Assembly: GCA_934667505.1 (NCBI GenBank)
Contig: CAKULY010000005.1
Coordinates: 1-64,000, forward strand
DNA from: an uncultured Treponema sp.
GTDB taxonomy: Bacteria; Spirochaetota; Spirochaetia; Treponematales; Treponemataceae
Direction of reading: 5' to 3'
Length of the DNA: 64,000 nt
Shown: positions 15,452 through 23,620 of the stretch, piece after piece
Layout of the letters: the number at the start of each line of letters is the position of its first letter
How positions within the stretch are numbered: position 1 is the first letter of the stretch
The notes under the pieces: model-generated
What the model saw: the letters and a program-made list of their open reading frames with translations, nothing else
Told to the model about the DNA's origin: nothing
Databases searched by the model: none
Program-made: the position numbers and the translations under genes

Positions 15452-17542
15452 TCAACGCAAAAGAGGTTTTGCAGAATGTATGCTAAACATAATCGTAGAA
15501 GCGTTATGAAGCAAGGCCGCGGCAGAAGGAGTTATAAGCCCCATAAGACCAAGAGCCATAAGAGCAGAATTTACTGCGACAATGCTTTTATTGGTTGTAT
15601 CAATTTTTTTCATAAGGCGTTGCCCCATGACCCTGGTTTTATACAGACCTTTTAGCCCATCCTCTGAAGGAAGGATTATATCAGCAGTCTCGCCAGTAAT
15701 TGCAGCGCAGTCTCCCATTGCAACACCTGTATCCGCACAAGCCAGGGCGGGAGCATCATTTATTCCGTCCCCAATCATTATGACTTTGTGACCAGCCTTT
15801 TTTTGCTTTTTAATATACAAAACTTTATCTTCTGGCAAAGCATGGGAAACGTAATGGTCTACCTTTGTCATACAAGCTGCAGTTTTAGCAGCTCCTTCGT
15901 CATCTCCTGTTATCATGGTACAATTTTTTATACCATTTTCATGAAGTTTTTTTACAATAAAAGCCGCATCCGGCCGAACAGGGTCTGTTACAAAAAATAT
16001 TCCTATAAGCTGATTTTCTTCTGCAAGATATAGCAAAGATTCGCCTTTCTGGACAGCTTCTTTTTGAATTTCATCAAGTTCTTTAGGCTTAGAAACATTT
16101 TCATCTTCAAAAATAAAGTGTTTGCTTCCAATAAGAAGCCTTTTTCCGTATAAAGAAGATGCTATTCCATGGGCAACTATATATTCAACCTTTGCGTGCT
16201 CTTCTGGATGCTGCAAATCGCGTTCTTTAGCGGCGTGAACAATTGCAGATGCCACAGGATGCGCAAAATGCTCTTCAAGACAGGCTGCAAGCGCAAGAAC
16301 TTCTTCCTCAGTATGATTTTCAAATGCCAGAATATGGGAAAGTTTCGGCGAAGCTTCTGTTAAAGTTCCTGTTTTATCAAAAACTACAGTATCGGCTACA
16401 GAAGCATCTTCAAGATACTTTCCGCCCTTTACTATTATTCCGTTTTCAGCAGCTTCTTTCATCGCGCTTAAAACTGCAATAGGAGCCGCCAACTTCATCG
16501 CGCAAGAATAATCGACCATCAAAGTCGCCATAACTTTAGAAAGGCTGCCTGTAAACATAAAAACAACTGCCGAAAGCAAGAAATTATATTTTACAAGCTG
16601 GTCAGCAAGGTGTTCTGAACGGATTTGCGAAGAAACCTTTAACTGCTGGGAAGTGTCTATCATTGTTAAAATATTTTGAACTTTGGTTTGACTTCCCACT
16701 GCACGCACAGTTATAAAAATTTCCCCCTCTTGAACAATAGTGCCTGCAAAAACAGAATCACCGCTGCGTTTTTCTACCGCGAGAGGCTCGCCAGTTATTG
16801 TAGCCTGGTTTACAAGCCCTTCTCCACGCAAAACAGTTCCATCTGCAGGAATAATCCCCCCCGTGCGAACCACAACTGTATCGTTTACTTTTAGCATATA
16901 AAGCGAAATCTTTTTTTCAGTGTTGCCTTCCACCTTTTGCACAGGGTCATTGTCAGAAATAAGTTTATCTGCAAGGTCGTTGTAGGACTTTCTTCTAGTA
17001 AAGTCTTCGATTGTGTCACCAATATCAAGAAGAAAATTTATGTTTGATGCAGTGCGAGAATCTCCAGTTATAAGAGCCATTGAAATTGCAGCGGCATCTA
17101 GAACTTCAGATTTAAAAACTTCTCCGCAGGCAATGTGTTTTAATCCATTCAAAATTCTCGGAGAAAGAGAATATACATGCATAAGAACTCGTATTGGAAT
17201 TGGCAACAGCTTTTTTATATAAAAAGAAAGCGACATAACCGCCAACGTATACAAGAGATTTTCTTGTTTTTGAGGCTCAGGGATTGCATCCAAAAGCTCT
17301 TTATCTTTTAGATATTTGTCAGAAAGAGCCATAAAATAGGCTTTTATTTTTTTTTCGTCGAACTTTTTTTGATCATAGTAAATAAGGAACGTTCCTGTTG
17401 TGTAGTTTACATCAACGCTCGTCATTCCATCTTGTTCAGAAAGCAAACTCTGAGCCAGAGCCGCTTGCCTAGCAGATACCTCATGCTTGTTATAACTAAC
17501 TCTAATCCGACCCGGCAGAGAATGCTTTACTGAAAAATTCAT
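15452..17542 (-). CDS. Heavy-metal-type (P1B) cation-transporting P-type ATPase
   Basis: 696 residues. An HMA_2-like domain (PGRIRVSYNKHEV) opens the protein. The actuator has VVVRTGGIIPADG and ATITGEPLAV, the phosphorylation site is VVFDKTGTLTEASPK near residue 385, and the hinge is MIGDGINDAPALA near residue 590. The transmembrane metal motif before the phosphorylation domain reads DYSCAMKLAAPIAV, so the usual Cys-Pro-Cys is replaced by Ser-Cys-Ala. This resembles a non-copper subgroup, but the transported metal cannot be read from it. It pumps a metal ion across the inner membrane using ATP. It lies 2 nt after the DUF6110-like gene and 12 nt before a small HMA2 gene. Confidence 0.9.
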   Translation of the reverse strand: MNFSVKHSLPGRIRVSYNKHEVSARQAALAQSLLSEQDGMTSVDVNYTTGTFLIYYDQKKFDEKKIKAYFMALSDKYLKDKELLDAIPEPQKQENLLYTLAVMSLSFYIKKLLPIPIRVLMHVYSLSPRILNGLKHIACGEVFKSEVLDAAAISMALITGDSRTASNINFLLDIGDTIEDFTRRKSYNDLADKLISDNDPVQKVEGNTEKKISLYMLKVNDTVVVRTGGIIPADGTVLRGEGLVNQATITGEPLAVEKRSGDSVFAGTIVQEGEIFITVRAVGSQTKVQNILTMIDTSQQLKVSSQIRSEHLADQLVKYNFLLSAVVFMFTGSLSKVMATLMVDYSCAMKLAAPIAVLSAMKEAAENGIIVKGGKYLEDASVADTVVFDKTGTLTEASPKLSHILAFENHTEEEVLALAACLEEHFAHPVASAIVHAAKERDLQHPEEHAKVEYIVAHGIASSLYGKRLLIGSKHFIFEDENVSKPKELDEIQKEAVQKGESLLYLAEENQLIGIFFVTDPVRPDAAFIVKKLHENGIKNCTMITGDDEGAAKTAACMTKVDHYVSHALPEDKVLYIKKQKKAGHKVIMIGDGINDAPALACADTGVAMGDCAAITGETADIILPSEDGLKGLYKTRVMGQRLMKKIDTTNKSIVAVNSALMALGLMGLITPSAAALLHNASTIMFSIHSAKPLLR

Positions 17543-17544
17543 TT

Positions 17545-17754
17545 TTATGCCTTCGCTTGAGCGTCTTTTTCTGCTTTTACGTCTTCTGCATCTTCCTTTA
17601 TTGTAGCAAAATATTCAGCAGCATCATCTTTTAACTGAAGTCCGCCAGCTACAATTTTTGCACATCCTTTGCGAAAAGTGCTTGTTTTTACAACAGCAGC
17701 GGCAGCAACACCAACTGCGACACCTATTAAAAATTTTTTTGTACCTTCTGTCAT
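17545..17754 (-). CDS. Small DUF6110-like membrane-associated protein
   Basis: 69 residues. A hydrophobic helix (FLIGVAVGVAAAAVV, residues 8-22) is followed by an amphipathic region with FRKGCAKIVAGGLQLKDDAAEYF and a charged tail. The layout (single helix, then a KxxAxxxxxGLxxKD segment) fits DUF6110, a family often next to HMA2 proteins and metal P-type ATPases. A GGAGG site precedes the ATG and the ATPase gene begins 2 nt downstream. It is first in the three-gene cluster; a TATAAT-like box near 17776 could be the promoter. Its function is unknown, probably as a partner of the pump. Confidence 0.6.
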   Translation of the reverse strand: MTEGTKKFLIGVAVGVAAAAVVKTSTFRKGCAKIVAGGLQLKDDAAEYFATIKEDAEDVKAEKDAQAKA

Positions 17755-17894
17755 AAAAAGCCTCCAAAAGTCTATGAGATTATAAAGCCAAACTTTTTAG
17801 AAATTACTAGGAACACCTACGCAACTACTAAAAAGCACAACTTTTAATCATATATATTATATTAAAATAAAATCTTTGTGGCAATATTTTTAGC

Positions 17895-17976
17895 TAGCCA
17901 AAATATCGAGCTTCTAGGAAAATGAATAAAAGCATAAGCGAATTTGCAATTTATATAAAACTCGGCATTTGGGCTA
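17895..17976 (+). repeat. Dispersed structured repeat, internally deleted copy E
   Basis: An 82-bp form that begins TAGCCAAAATATCGAG, includes AAAAGCATAAGCGAATTTGC, and ends AAAACTCGGCATTTGGGCTA. It keeps both termini of the family but lacks the central hairpins. It lies between the divergent DUF6110-like and rqcH genes. A further hairpin upstream (17785-17839, CTTTTTAG...CTAAAAAG) may be another decayed copy. Confidence 0.65.
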
Positions 17977-17996
17977 ACTAAAAATAAAAAATCGTT

Positions 17997-18002
17997 TATA
18001 AT
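17997..18002 (+). promoter_or_regulatory. -10 box of rqcH (leaderless)
   Basis: A perfect TATAAT ends 6 nt before the ATG at 18009, with no ribosome site. It lies just beyond the end of repeat copy E. Confidence 0.5.
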
Positions 18003-18008
18003 AAATGC

Positions 18009-19457
18009 ATGTCACTAAACTGCAACGAAATAAATTTAATTCTTAAAGAAATTAATATTGAAGGATTTTTAATTCAAGACATAATCCAGCCAGGATTTGA
18101 TACGTTAGCGCTATATCTTTACGGAAACGCAACGCCTAAAACTCTGCTTATTTGCACAGCACCAAACAGCTGCAGAATAAATGAGACAAGAAAAAAAATT
18201 ACAAAAAACGAAAAACCGCTTAGATTTATGGAACTTTTAAAATCCAAAATCAGAGGAGCAAGAATAAAGAGCTGCAAACAAATTGGAAACCAGCGAATTA
18301 TAGAAATGAAACTTTCGCACGCGGAAGAAAACTTTATTTTATACATAAGGCTTTGGAGCGGAGCCGCAAACGTAATCCTGTGCAATGAAGACGGAACTAT
18401 TATTGACACAATGTACAGAAGACCAAACAAGGGCGAAATTGCAGGACAGCGTTTTTGCGTGCAGGAAGAAAATTCTAAAGCCTCGCAAAAAGAATGGGCA
18501 ATACGCGCATTTGACGAAATCCAAGCAGACTTTGCAGAAAAAAATCCAAATGCTCCTAAATTAAGTTTTAATCAAAAGGTTGACATTTGGTATAGCGAAC
18601 ACGCGCAAAGTCTTTCAAGAGAAGCCTTGCTTAGTCAGGCTGAAAAATGGTACAACTCCACAAAAAGCCGTATGCTTTGCGCCTTAGAACGCCTTGAAAA
18701 AAAACAGAAGGACTTTGAAAACGCAGACCTTATTCGCCACCACGGAGATTTAATTCTTGCAAACGGCGCAAATATTCAAAAAGATTCCAAATTTCTAGAA
18801 TGTGTTGACTACGAAAGTGGCAAGACTGTAAAAATTCTTATAGATCCTAAGAAAACTATTCACGAAAATGCAGCCGTTTACTACGAAAACTACAAAAAAG
18901 CTAAGTCCGGCATAAGCTCTCTTACGCACGATATAGAAATTCTAAAAATAAGGTTAAACAAACTTGAAAAACAGTATTCTGAAATTCAAAATGAAAAAAA
19001 TCCTGTAAAAATTGAGCAGCTTTTACGAAAAGATTCAAAGCCGCAGCAGCAGATAAAGAAAAAACATCCCGGTTTAGACTACACTGTAAACGGTTGGTAT
19101 ATTCTTGTGGGAAGAGATGCAAACGAGAACGACGAGCTTCTTCGCCATAATGTCAGAGGTTCTGATATGTGGCTGCACGTAAGAGATTTTTCTGGTGGAT
19201 ATGTGTTTATAAAAGCTAGGCCTGGAAAAACCGTCCCTTTAGATATTCTTTTAGATGCGGCAAATCTTGCAGTTTATTATTCAAAAGCAAGAAATAATTC
19301 AAAAGTTGATCTTTATTACACCCAGGTAAAACACTTGAGAAGAGCAAAAAATGGTCCTAAAGGCTTGGTTCTTCCATCAAACGAAAAGAATCTGTGCATA
19401 ACCCCAGACAAAGAACGCCTGGCAAAGCTAGATTCAATTCGCGCAGAATCTATCTAG
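18009..19457 (+). CDS. rqcH: RqcH/NEMF-type ribosome quality control protein (NFACT protein)
   Basis: 482 residues. The N-terminal NFACT-N half has the alternating strand pattern ending LYIRLWSGAANVILCNEDGTIIDTMYRRPN. A coiled-coil central part spans about residues 295-335, and the C-terminal NFACT-R domain has GLDYTVNGWYILVGRDANENDELL, then SDMWLHVRDFSGGYVFIK, then ARNNSKVDLYYTQVKHLRRAKN. RqcH binds split 60S/50S-type subunits carrying peptidyl-tRNA and adds alanine tails to stalled chains; older names are fibronectin-binding protein or FbpA. The protein is shorter than the roughly 570 residues common in Firmicutes. It is convergent with the helicase gene, leaving 15 bp and no terminator. 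Confidence 0.88.
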   Translation: MSLNCNEINLILKEINIEGFLIQDIIQPGFDTLALYLYGNATPKTLLICTAPNSCRINETRKKITKNEKPLRFMELLKSKIRGARIKSCKQIGNQRIIEMKLSHAEENFILYIRLWSGAANVILCNEDGTIIDTMYRRPNKGEIAGQRFCVQEENSKASQKEWAIRAFDEIQADFAEKNPNAPKLSFNQKVDIWYSEHAQSLSREALLSQAEKWYNSTKSRMLCALERLEKKQKDFENADLIRHHGDLILANGANIQKDSKFLECVDYESGKTVKILIDPKKTIHENAAVYYENYKKAKSGISSLTHDIEILKIRLNKLEKQYSEIQNEKNPVKIEQLLRKDSKPQQQIKKKHPGLDYTVNGWYILVGRDANENDELLRHNVRGSDMWLHVRDFSGGYVFIKARPGKTVPLDILLDAANLAVYYSKARNNSKVDLYYTQVKHLRRAKNGPKGLVLPSNEKNLCITPDKERLAKLDSIRAESI

Positions 19458-19472
19458 CTGAAGTCCGCCATA

Positions 19473-21575
19473 TTAAAACCTTTCCGCCCTGCTCTTTTTT
19501 TGTTTATAAAGCCCTGCGCTGCCTGCTCTTTCAGTTGGCGTGTGAACATTAGGACGGCTAGAACGCTGCTTAAAAGAATCCCGTTTTCTTCCTTCGTGGC
19601 GTTCAAACCCATCTCTTCTGCCAAAATCCCTTCTTCTAGAATCACTTTCGCCGCCAAAGCCTCGTCCGCGACCTCCAAAATCCCTTCTTCCTCCACCGCG
19701 ACGACTTCTTGAAGAGTCGCTTTCCTTTATGTCGATATGCATATGAGGAATAGAACGATTGCTTTGAGCCAATGCAAGTGCTTTTTTTGCAGCCTCTTTT
19801 GGCAAGCTTACCAAAGAAAAGTTTGAAGAAATGTCAATTCGATCAACCATCCTTCCAGGTATGTGCAGCATTTGACTAAAGTAGTCAGCGAGGTCCTTTG
19901 CAGAATAACCATCGCGGCGACCTAGCTGAACGTAAATTCTAAGTTGATTAGAAGAATCTGCCCTTGCAGAAAGTTTTCCGTAGCGGCTTCGGTCCAAAGA
20001 ATTTCCATACATAACAGAAAGAACTGAAGCCAAGATTTTTTCAGGTTCTTGCATAGAGCATAGTTCTTCTGCCATTTTTTCGTAAATCTGAGGAACTTTT
20101 TTTAAATCATAATGTTTTTCTTCTATGATTGGCTCGTTATCTTCTGAAGATAATTCACAAGAGTCCGCTGCAGATTTCGCATTTATATTTTCAGAATCTT
20201 CAGATTTTTCAGAAAGCTGATCATTTACATCATTCTGCTCTAAAGAAGCTTCAGCTCTTGCGTCAGCCTTATTTTCGTCAGTTTCTGAAAGTCCGATTTT
20301 CTCTTTTAATTCTGAAAAAAGCCTGGCCTGCTTTGCAGATATAACTTTCTCTACGTCAGGAACAGTTTCCTCCTTCATTTCTCCTTTGCTAGCTTTTTCT
20401 ACTGCGCGGCGCAAGTAGCCTAATTTTCTAGTTTCTGAAGGAGTCACAAAAGTAACGGCTGTACCTTGACTACCTGCGCGGCCAGTTCGCCCAATGCGAT
20501 GGACATAAGTCGCCCCGTCAAAAGGCAATGAATAGTTTACAACGTGCGTAAGTCCAGAAATATCAATTCCACGAGCGGCAACATCGGTTGCGACAAGAAT
20601 TCTTGTTTTTTTGATTCTAAATCTTGAAAGGATTTTTTCGCGCTGCGATTGAGCAATATCTCCGTGCAAGGCAGCCACTTCATATCCTTTTTCGTCTAAA
20701 GAACGGCTAACATAATCTGCATCGCTTTTTGTCTGAGTAAAAACCACACCATAAAAATCTGGCGAAATATCTATGAGTCTAACCAAGGCTTCTAGTTTTT
20801 CACTTTCGCGAACAATCCAAACTTTCTGGTCAATAAGCAACGGTTCGTCAACAACGCCTTCTTCCTCTACAATTTCATAATCACCCATAAACTTTTGGGC
20901 AATCTTTAAAATAGGAGCTGGCATTGTGGCGCTAAAGAGCAAAATTCTTGAATCAGGATTTGCTTTTGCGAAAATAGCTTCAATATCGTCTATAAATCCC
21001 ATATCAAGCATCTGGTCGCCTTCGTCCAGAATAAAATAATCAATTTTGCTAATATCAAGCGTTCCCCGCTCTAAATGATCTTGAATGCGTCCTGGCGTTC
21101 CAACAACTATTTCGCAGCCGCGTCTTAGTTCCTTTATTTGAATTGAATAGGAAGCTCCTCCGTAAAGCACACATGTCGAAGGACCTTTCCCCTCTGTAAA
21201 AGACTGCATTTCGTTGCAAGTTTGAATTGCAAGTTCGCGAGTAGGCTCCAAAACAAGAGCTCTAACAGTACCTTTTGGCTGAGAGCTTACTTTTTGAATT
21301 ATCGGAAGTCCAAAAGCCGCTGTTTTTCCAGTGCCAGTTCTTGCCCTTGCAATAATGTTCGCATCTCCATTTAAAAGGCGAGGAATCGCCAGCACCTGAA
21401 TCGGCGAAGGAACTTTAAAACCTTTTCTTTCTACTGCGGCAAGGGTATTTTCATCTAACCCTAAATCTGCAAAAGAAATCTCATCTTCTTCATTTTCAAT
21501 ATCTGATTTTTTTGATTCTTCAGAATTTTGCTCCATTTGAACGATTTCATCGTCCATATCTTCGTAATTTTCCAT
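19473..21575 (-). CDS. deaD: DEAD-box RNA helicase with an RGG-rich tail
   Basis: 700 residues. The helicase core (residues 33-400) has the Q motif FADLGL, motif I ARTGTGKTAA, PTRELAIQ, GTPGR, motif II, SAT, ARGIDI and HRIGRTGRAG. Motif II reads DEGD (184-187) instead of DEAD. A long acidic linker (about 420-510) is followed by a DbpA-type RNA-binding fold (QLRIYVQLGRRDGYSAKDLADYF) and a Gly/Arg-rich tail (GGGRRDFGGRGRGFGG, then repeated RRDxF). The overall plan fits DeaD/CsdA enzymes that remodel rRNA and mRNA, often at low temperature. An AAGGAAAAT site precedes the ATG. The tail probably binds RNA non-specifically. Confidence 0.9.
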   Translation of the reverse strand: MENYEDMDDEIVQMEQNSEESKKSDIENEEDEISFADLGLDENTLAAVERKGFKVPSPIQVLAIPRLLNGDANIIARARTGTGKTAAFGLPIIQKVSSQPKGTVRALVLEPTRELAIQTCNEMQSFTEGKGPSTCVLYGGASYSIQIKELRRGCEIVVGTPGRIQDHLERGTLDISKIDYFILDEGDQMLDMGFIDDIEAIFAKANPDSRILLFSATMPAPILKIAQKFMGDYEIVEEEGVVDEPLLIDQKVWIVRESEKLEALVRLIDISPDFYGVVFTQTKSDADYVSRSLDEKGYEVAALHGDIAQSQREKILSRFRIKKTRILVATDVAARGIDISGLTHVVNYSLPFDGATYVHRIGRTGRAGSQGTAVTFVTPSETRKLGYLRRAVEKASKGEMKEETVPDVEKVISAKQARLFSELKEKIGLSETDENKADARAEASLEQNDVNDQLSEKSEDSENINAKSAADSCELSSEDNEPIIEEKHYDLKKVPQIYEKMAEELCSMQEPEKILASVLSVMYGNSLDRSRYGKLSARADSSNQLRIYVQLGRRDGYSAKDLADYFSQMLHIPGRMVDRIDISSNFSLVSLPKEAAKKALALAQSNRSIPHMHIDIKESDSSRSRRGGGRRDFGGRGRGFGGESDSRRRDFGRRDGFERHEGRKRDSFKQRSSRPNVHTPTERAGSAGLYKQKKSRAERF

Positions 21576-21698
21576 ATTTTCCTTGATTTTAAGACGAAAT
21601 GCACCGCCTAACCATCAATTTCGGAGCAAATTCATCTATAATGTATAAATATTTTTAAAGGCAGTTTTTCTACTATATAAAAAAAATGACAAAATTAC

Positions 21699-21715
21699 AA
21701 GATAGTGTCTATCTT
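21699..21715. promoter_or_regulatory. Perfect palindrome upstream of the carD promoter
   Basis: AAGATAGTGTCTATCTT has a perfect 7-bp dyad around TGT and lies just upstream of the carD -35 box in the deaD-carD spacer. Most of it (AAGATAGTGTCT) recurs on the minus strand at 30204-30215. It could be an operator; no regulator is identified. Confidence 0.35.
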
Positions 21716-21721
21716 AACAAT

Positions 21722-21750
21722 TTGATTTTGCCTTAAAAATATGATATAAT
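21722..21750 (+). promoter_or_regulatory. Promoter of carD-ispDF
   Basis: TTGATT (21722-21727) and TATAAT (21745-21750) are 17 bp apart; the -10 ends 9 nt before the carD ATG. With a usual start distance the 5' leader would be only 2-3 nt. Confidence 0.65.
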
Positions 21751-21759
21751 GATAAAATT

Positions 21760-22446
21760 ATGAGTGAAACAAAGTTCAAAATTGACCAAAACATTGTTTA
21801 CCCTAGCCAGGGCGTTGGAAAAATTACAGAAATCTTCGAAAAAGATTTCCGCGGAAATACACTTGTCTACTATAAGATTTATATAGCAGCTTCAGATATG
21901 ATAGTTTTAGTTCCGGTAGAAAAAGCAGAAGATTTAGGAATCAGGGCTATTGTTTCTGCAGACGAAGCAAAAAAAGCGCTTGACCTTCTTTCAGAAGATT
22001 TTGAACCGATTACTTCAGATTGGAAACTCAGATACCAAATGAACTTAGATCTTTTAAAAAAAGGCACAATCTCTGATATTGCGACAATTGTGCGCTGCCT
22101 TTACAACAGAAGCAAAGTAAAAGAACTTCCAATCTTAGAAAGAAAACTTTACGATTCTGCAAAAAAACTTTTAATCGATGAAATATCTTTTGCAATGGGG
22201 CTTGAAGAAAAAGAAGTTGAATCGCAAATTCATACAAAGCTTGAGCCACCTGGAGCCGCTCCAAAGGTAAAGCACATTATAGAAGAATTTGAAGATGAAG
22301 ACGACGACTTGATGAATGATATGCCTGTTTCTAAAAAACAAAGCCGCGACGAAGATGACGATGAAGACGACGATGAAGATATTTCAAATGGAAGCAATTC
22401 ATCGTCAGATGATGAAGATTTTGATGACGACGGTGATGAATTCTGA
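21760..22446 (+). CDS. carD: CarD/CdnL-family transcription factor with an acidic tail
   Basis: 228 residues. The N-terminal RNA-polymerase-interacting domain reads KIDQNIVYPSQGVGKITEIFEK and continues LVYYKIYIAASDMIVLVPVEKAEDLGIR, the standard CarD_TRCF pattern. The helical DNA-binding part follows to about residue 165. The last 55 residues are an unusually acidic tail, mostly Asp and Glu with Ser. CarD proteins bind the RNA polymerase beta subunit and stabilise open complexes, including at rRNA promoters. The promoter predicts an almost leaderless message. The gene overlaps ispDF by 11 nt. The acidic extension is not part of the core family and may modulate polymerase or DNA contacts. Confidence 0.9.
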   Translation: MSETKFKIDQNIVYPSQGVGKITEIFEKDFRGNTLVYYKIYIAASDMIVLVPVEKAEDLGIRAIVSADEAKKALDLLSEDFEPITSDWKLRYQMNLDLLKKGTISDIATIVRCLYNRSKVKELPILERKLYDSAKKLLIDEISFAMGLEEKEVESQIHTKLEPPGAAPKVKHIIEEFEDEDDDLMNDMPVSKKQSRDEDDDEDDDEDISNGSNSSSDDEDFDDDGDEF

Positions 22447-23620
22447 TTCAAAAAATGCGCTAATTCTACTCTGCGCAGGCTCGTCTTCCAGAATGGGGGG
22501 CAAAAAAAAAGAATACTTGCCGCTGGGGAACGGAACAGTTCTTTCAGAATGCGTAAAAAAATTTCTTGAGACAAATTCTATTTCTGTTGTAGTCGTTGTT
22601 ACCCCAAAGAATGGTAAAGAAAATGCCAAAAATGCGCTATTTGCAGACAGTTTCGTTAAAGAAAGGCTAAATAAAGTCCAGCTCCTTTTTACAGAAGGGG
22701 GAGCTACAAGGCAGCAAAGCGTATTCAACGGGCTAAGACTTTTATCTGCAGAAAATCCTTCAACCGTTCTTATTCACGATGGAGCGCGCCCCTTTGTATG
22801 CGACGAAACGATTGCTCAAACTCTTTTAGAAGCTCAAAGATTTGGCGCGGCAGTACCAGGAATAACTCCCGTTGATACTCAAAAGACTATTGATAAAGAC
22901 GGTTTTATTCAGCGGCACTTGCAAAGAAGCTCTATGGTCGCCGTTCAAACTCCGCAGGGATTTAATTTTAAAAAACTTTTAAAAGCGCATGAAAACGCAG
23001 AAAATGACGGAAACGAGTATACCGATGACACTGAAATTTGGGCAAACTATGTTGGAAAAGTAAAAGTAACGAAAGGAACTCCTGAAAACAGAAAAATTAC
23101 ATTCCCAGAAGACTACAAGGAAAATAAAATGAATGTTTCTGCAATACGCACGGGATTAGGCTACGATATTCATCGCTTAAAAGAAGGCAGAAAACTTTTG
23201 CTTGGGGGCGTTGAATTTGATTTTGAAAAAGGAGAAGACGGTCACAGCGATGGCGATGTCTTGATTCACGCCATAATAGACGCGCTATTGGGCGCTTGCT
23301 CAATGGGCGATATAGGAAGCTTTTTTCCGCCAGAAGAATCCAAATGGAAGGATGCAGATTCCAAAGAACTGCTTTTGACTGTTTGGAAGAAAATTCAAAA
23401 TCAAAATTGGCAGCTAGTAAATTTAGATTGCGTAATAAAACTAGAAAAACCGAAATTCCTTCCAAAAAGGGACGAAGTCATTGAATCAATTGCAAATATT
23501 TTAAATGTTGAAAAGGAACGCATTTTTGTAAAGGCAAAGACAGGCGAAAAACTTGGCGACATAGGAAACTGTCAAGCCGTAGAAGCTTGGTGCACCTGCC
23601 TTTTGCTAAAAAATAATTAG
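22436..23620 (+). CDS. ispDF: Bifunctional IspD-IspF of the MEP isoprenoid pathway
   Basis: 394 residues from the ATG at 22436, which overlaps the carD stop; the upstream open frame is only carD's tail in another frame. Residues 1-228 are IspD (2-C-methyl-D-erythritol 4-phosphate cytidylyltransferase): LILLCAGSSSRMGGKKKEYLP, then VLIHDGARPFV and VAVQTPQGFNF. Residues about 235-394 are IspF (MECDP synthase): TGLGYDIHRL with the metal Asp-x-His, EDGHSDGDVLIHAIIDALLGA, and KTGEKLGDIGNCQAVEAWCTCLL. The two fused enzymes catalyse non-consecutive steps of isoprenoid precursor synthesis. Coupling to carD suggests growth-linked expression. The 3' end overlaps the convergent amylase gene by 4 bp. Confidence 0.93.
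   Translation: MNSDSKNALILLCAGSSSRMGGKKKEYLPLGNGTVLSECVKKFLETNSISVVVVVTPKNGKENAKNALFADSFVKERLNKVQLLFTEGGATRQQSVFNGLRLLSAENPSTVLIHDGARPFVCDETIAQTLLEAQRFGAAVPGITPVDTQKTIDKDGFIQRHLQRSSMVAVQTPQGFNFKKLLKAHENAENDGNEYTDDTEIWANYVGKVKVTKGTPENRKITFPEDYKENKMNVSAIRTGLGYDIHRLKEGRKLLLGGVEFDFEKGEDGHSDGDVLIHAIIDALLGACSMGDIGSFFPPEESKWKDADSKELLLTVWKKIQNQNWQLVNLDCVIKLEKPKFLPKRDEVIESIANILNVEKERIFVKAKTGEKLGDIGNCQAVEAWCTCLLLKNN

Noticed and set aside
17755..18008. The 254-bp spacer considered for a structured RNA gene such as SRP, 6S or a riboswitch
   Set aside because: Apart from repeat copy E, a small hairpin and two promoters, no conserved RNA motif could be recognised.
19454..19696. An 80-codon Glu/Ala-rich minus-strand frame
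   Set aside because: It is an alternative frame of the Gly/Arg-rich helicase tail, where codon bias makes all frames open.
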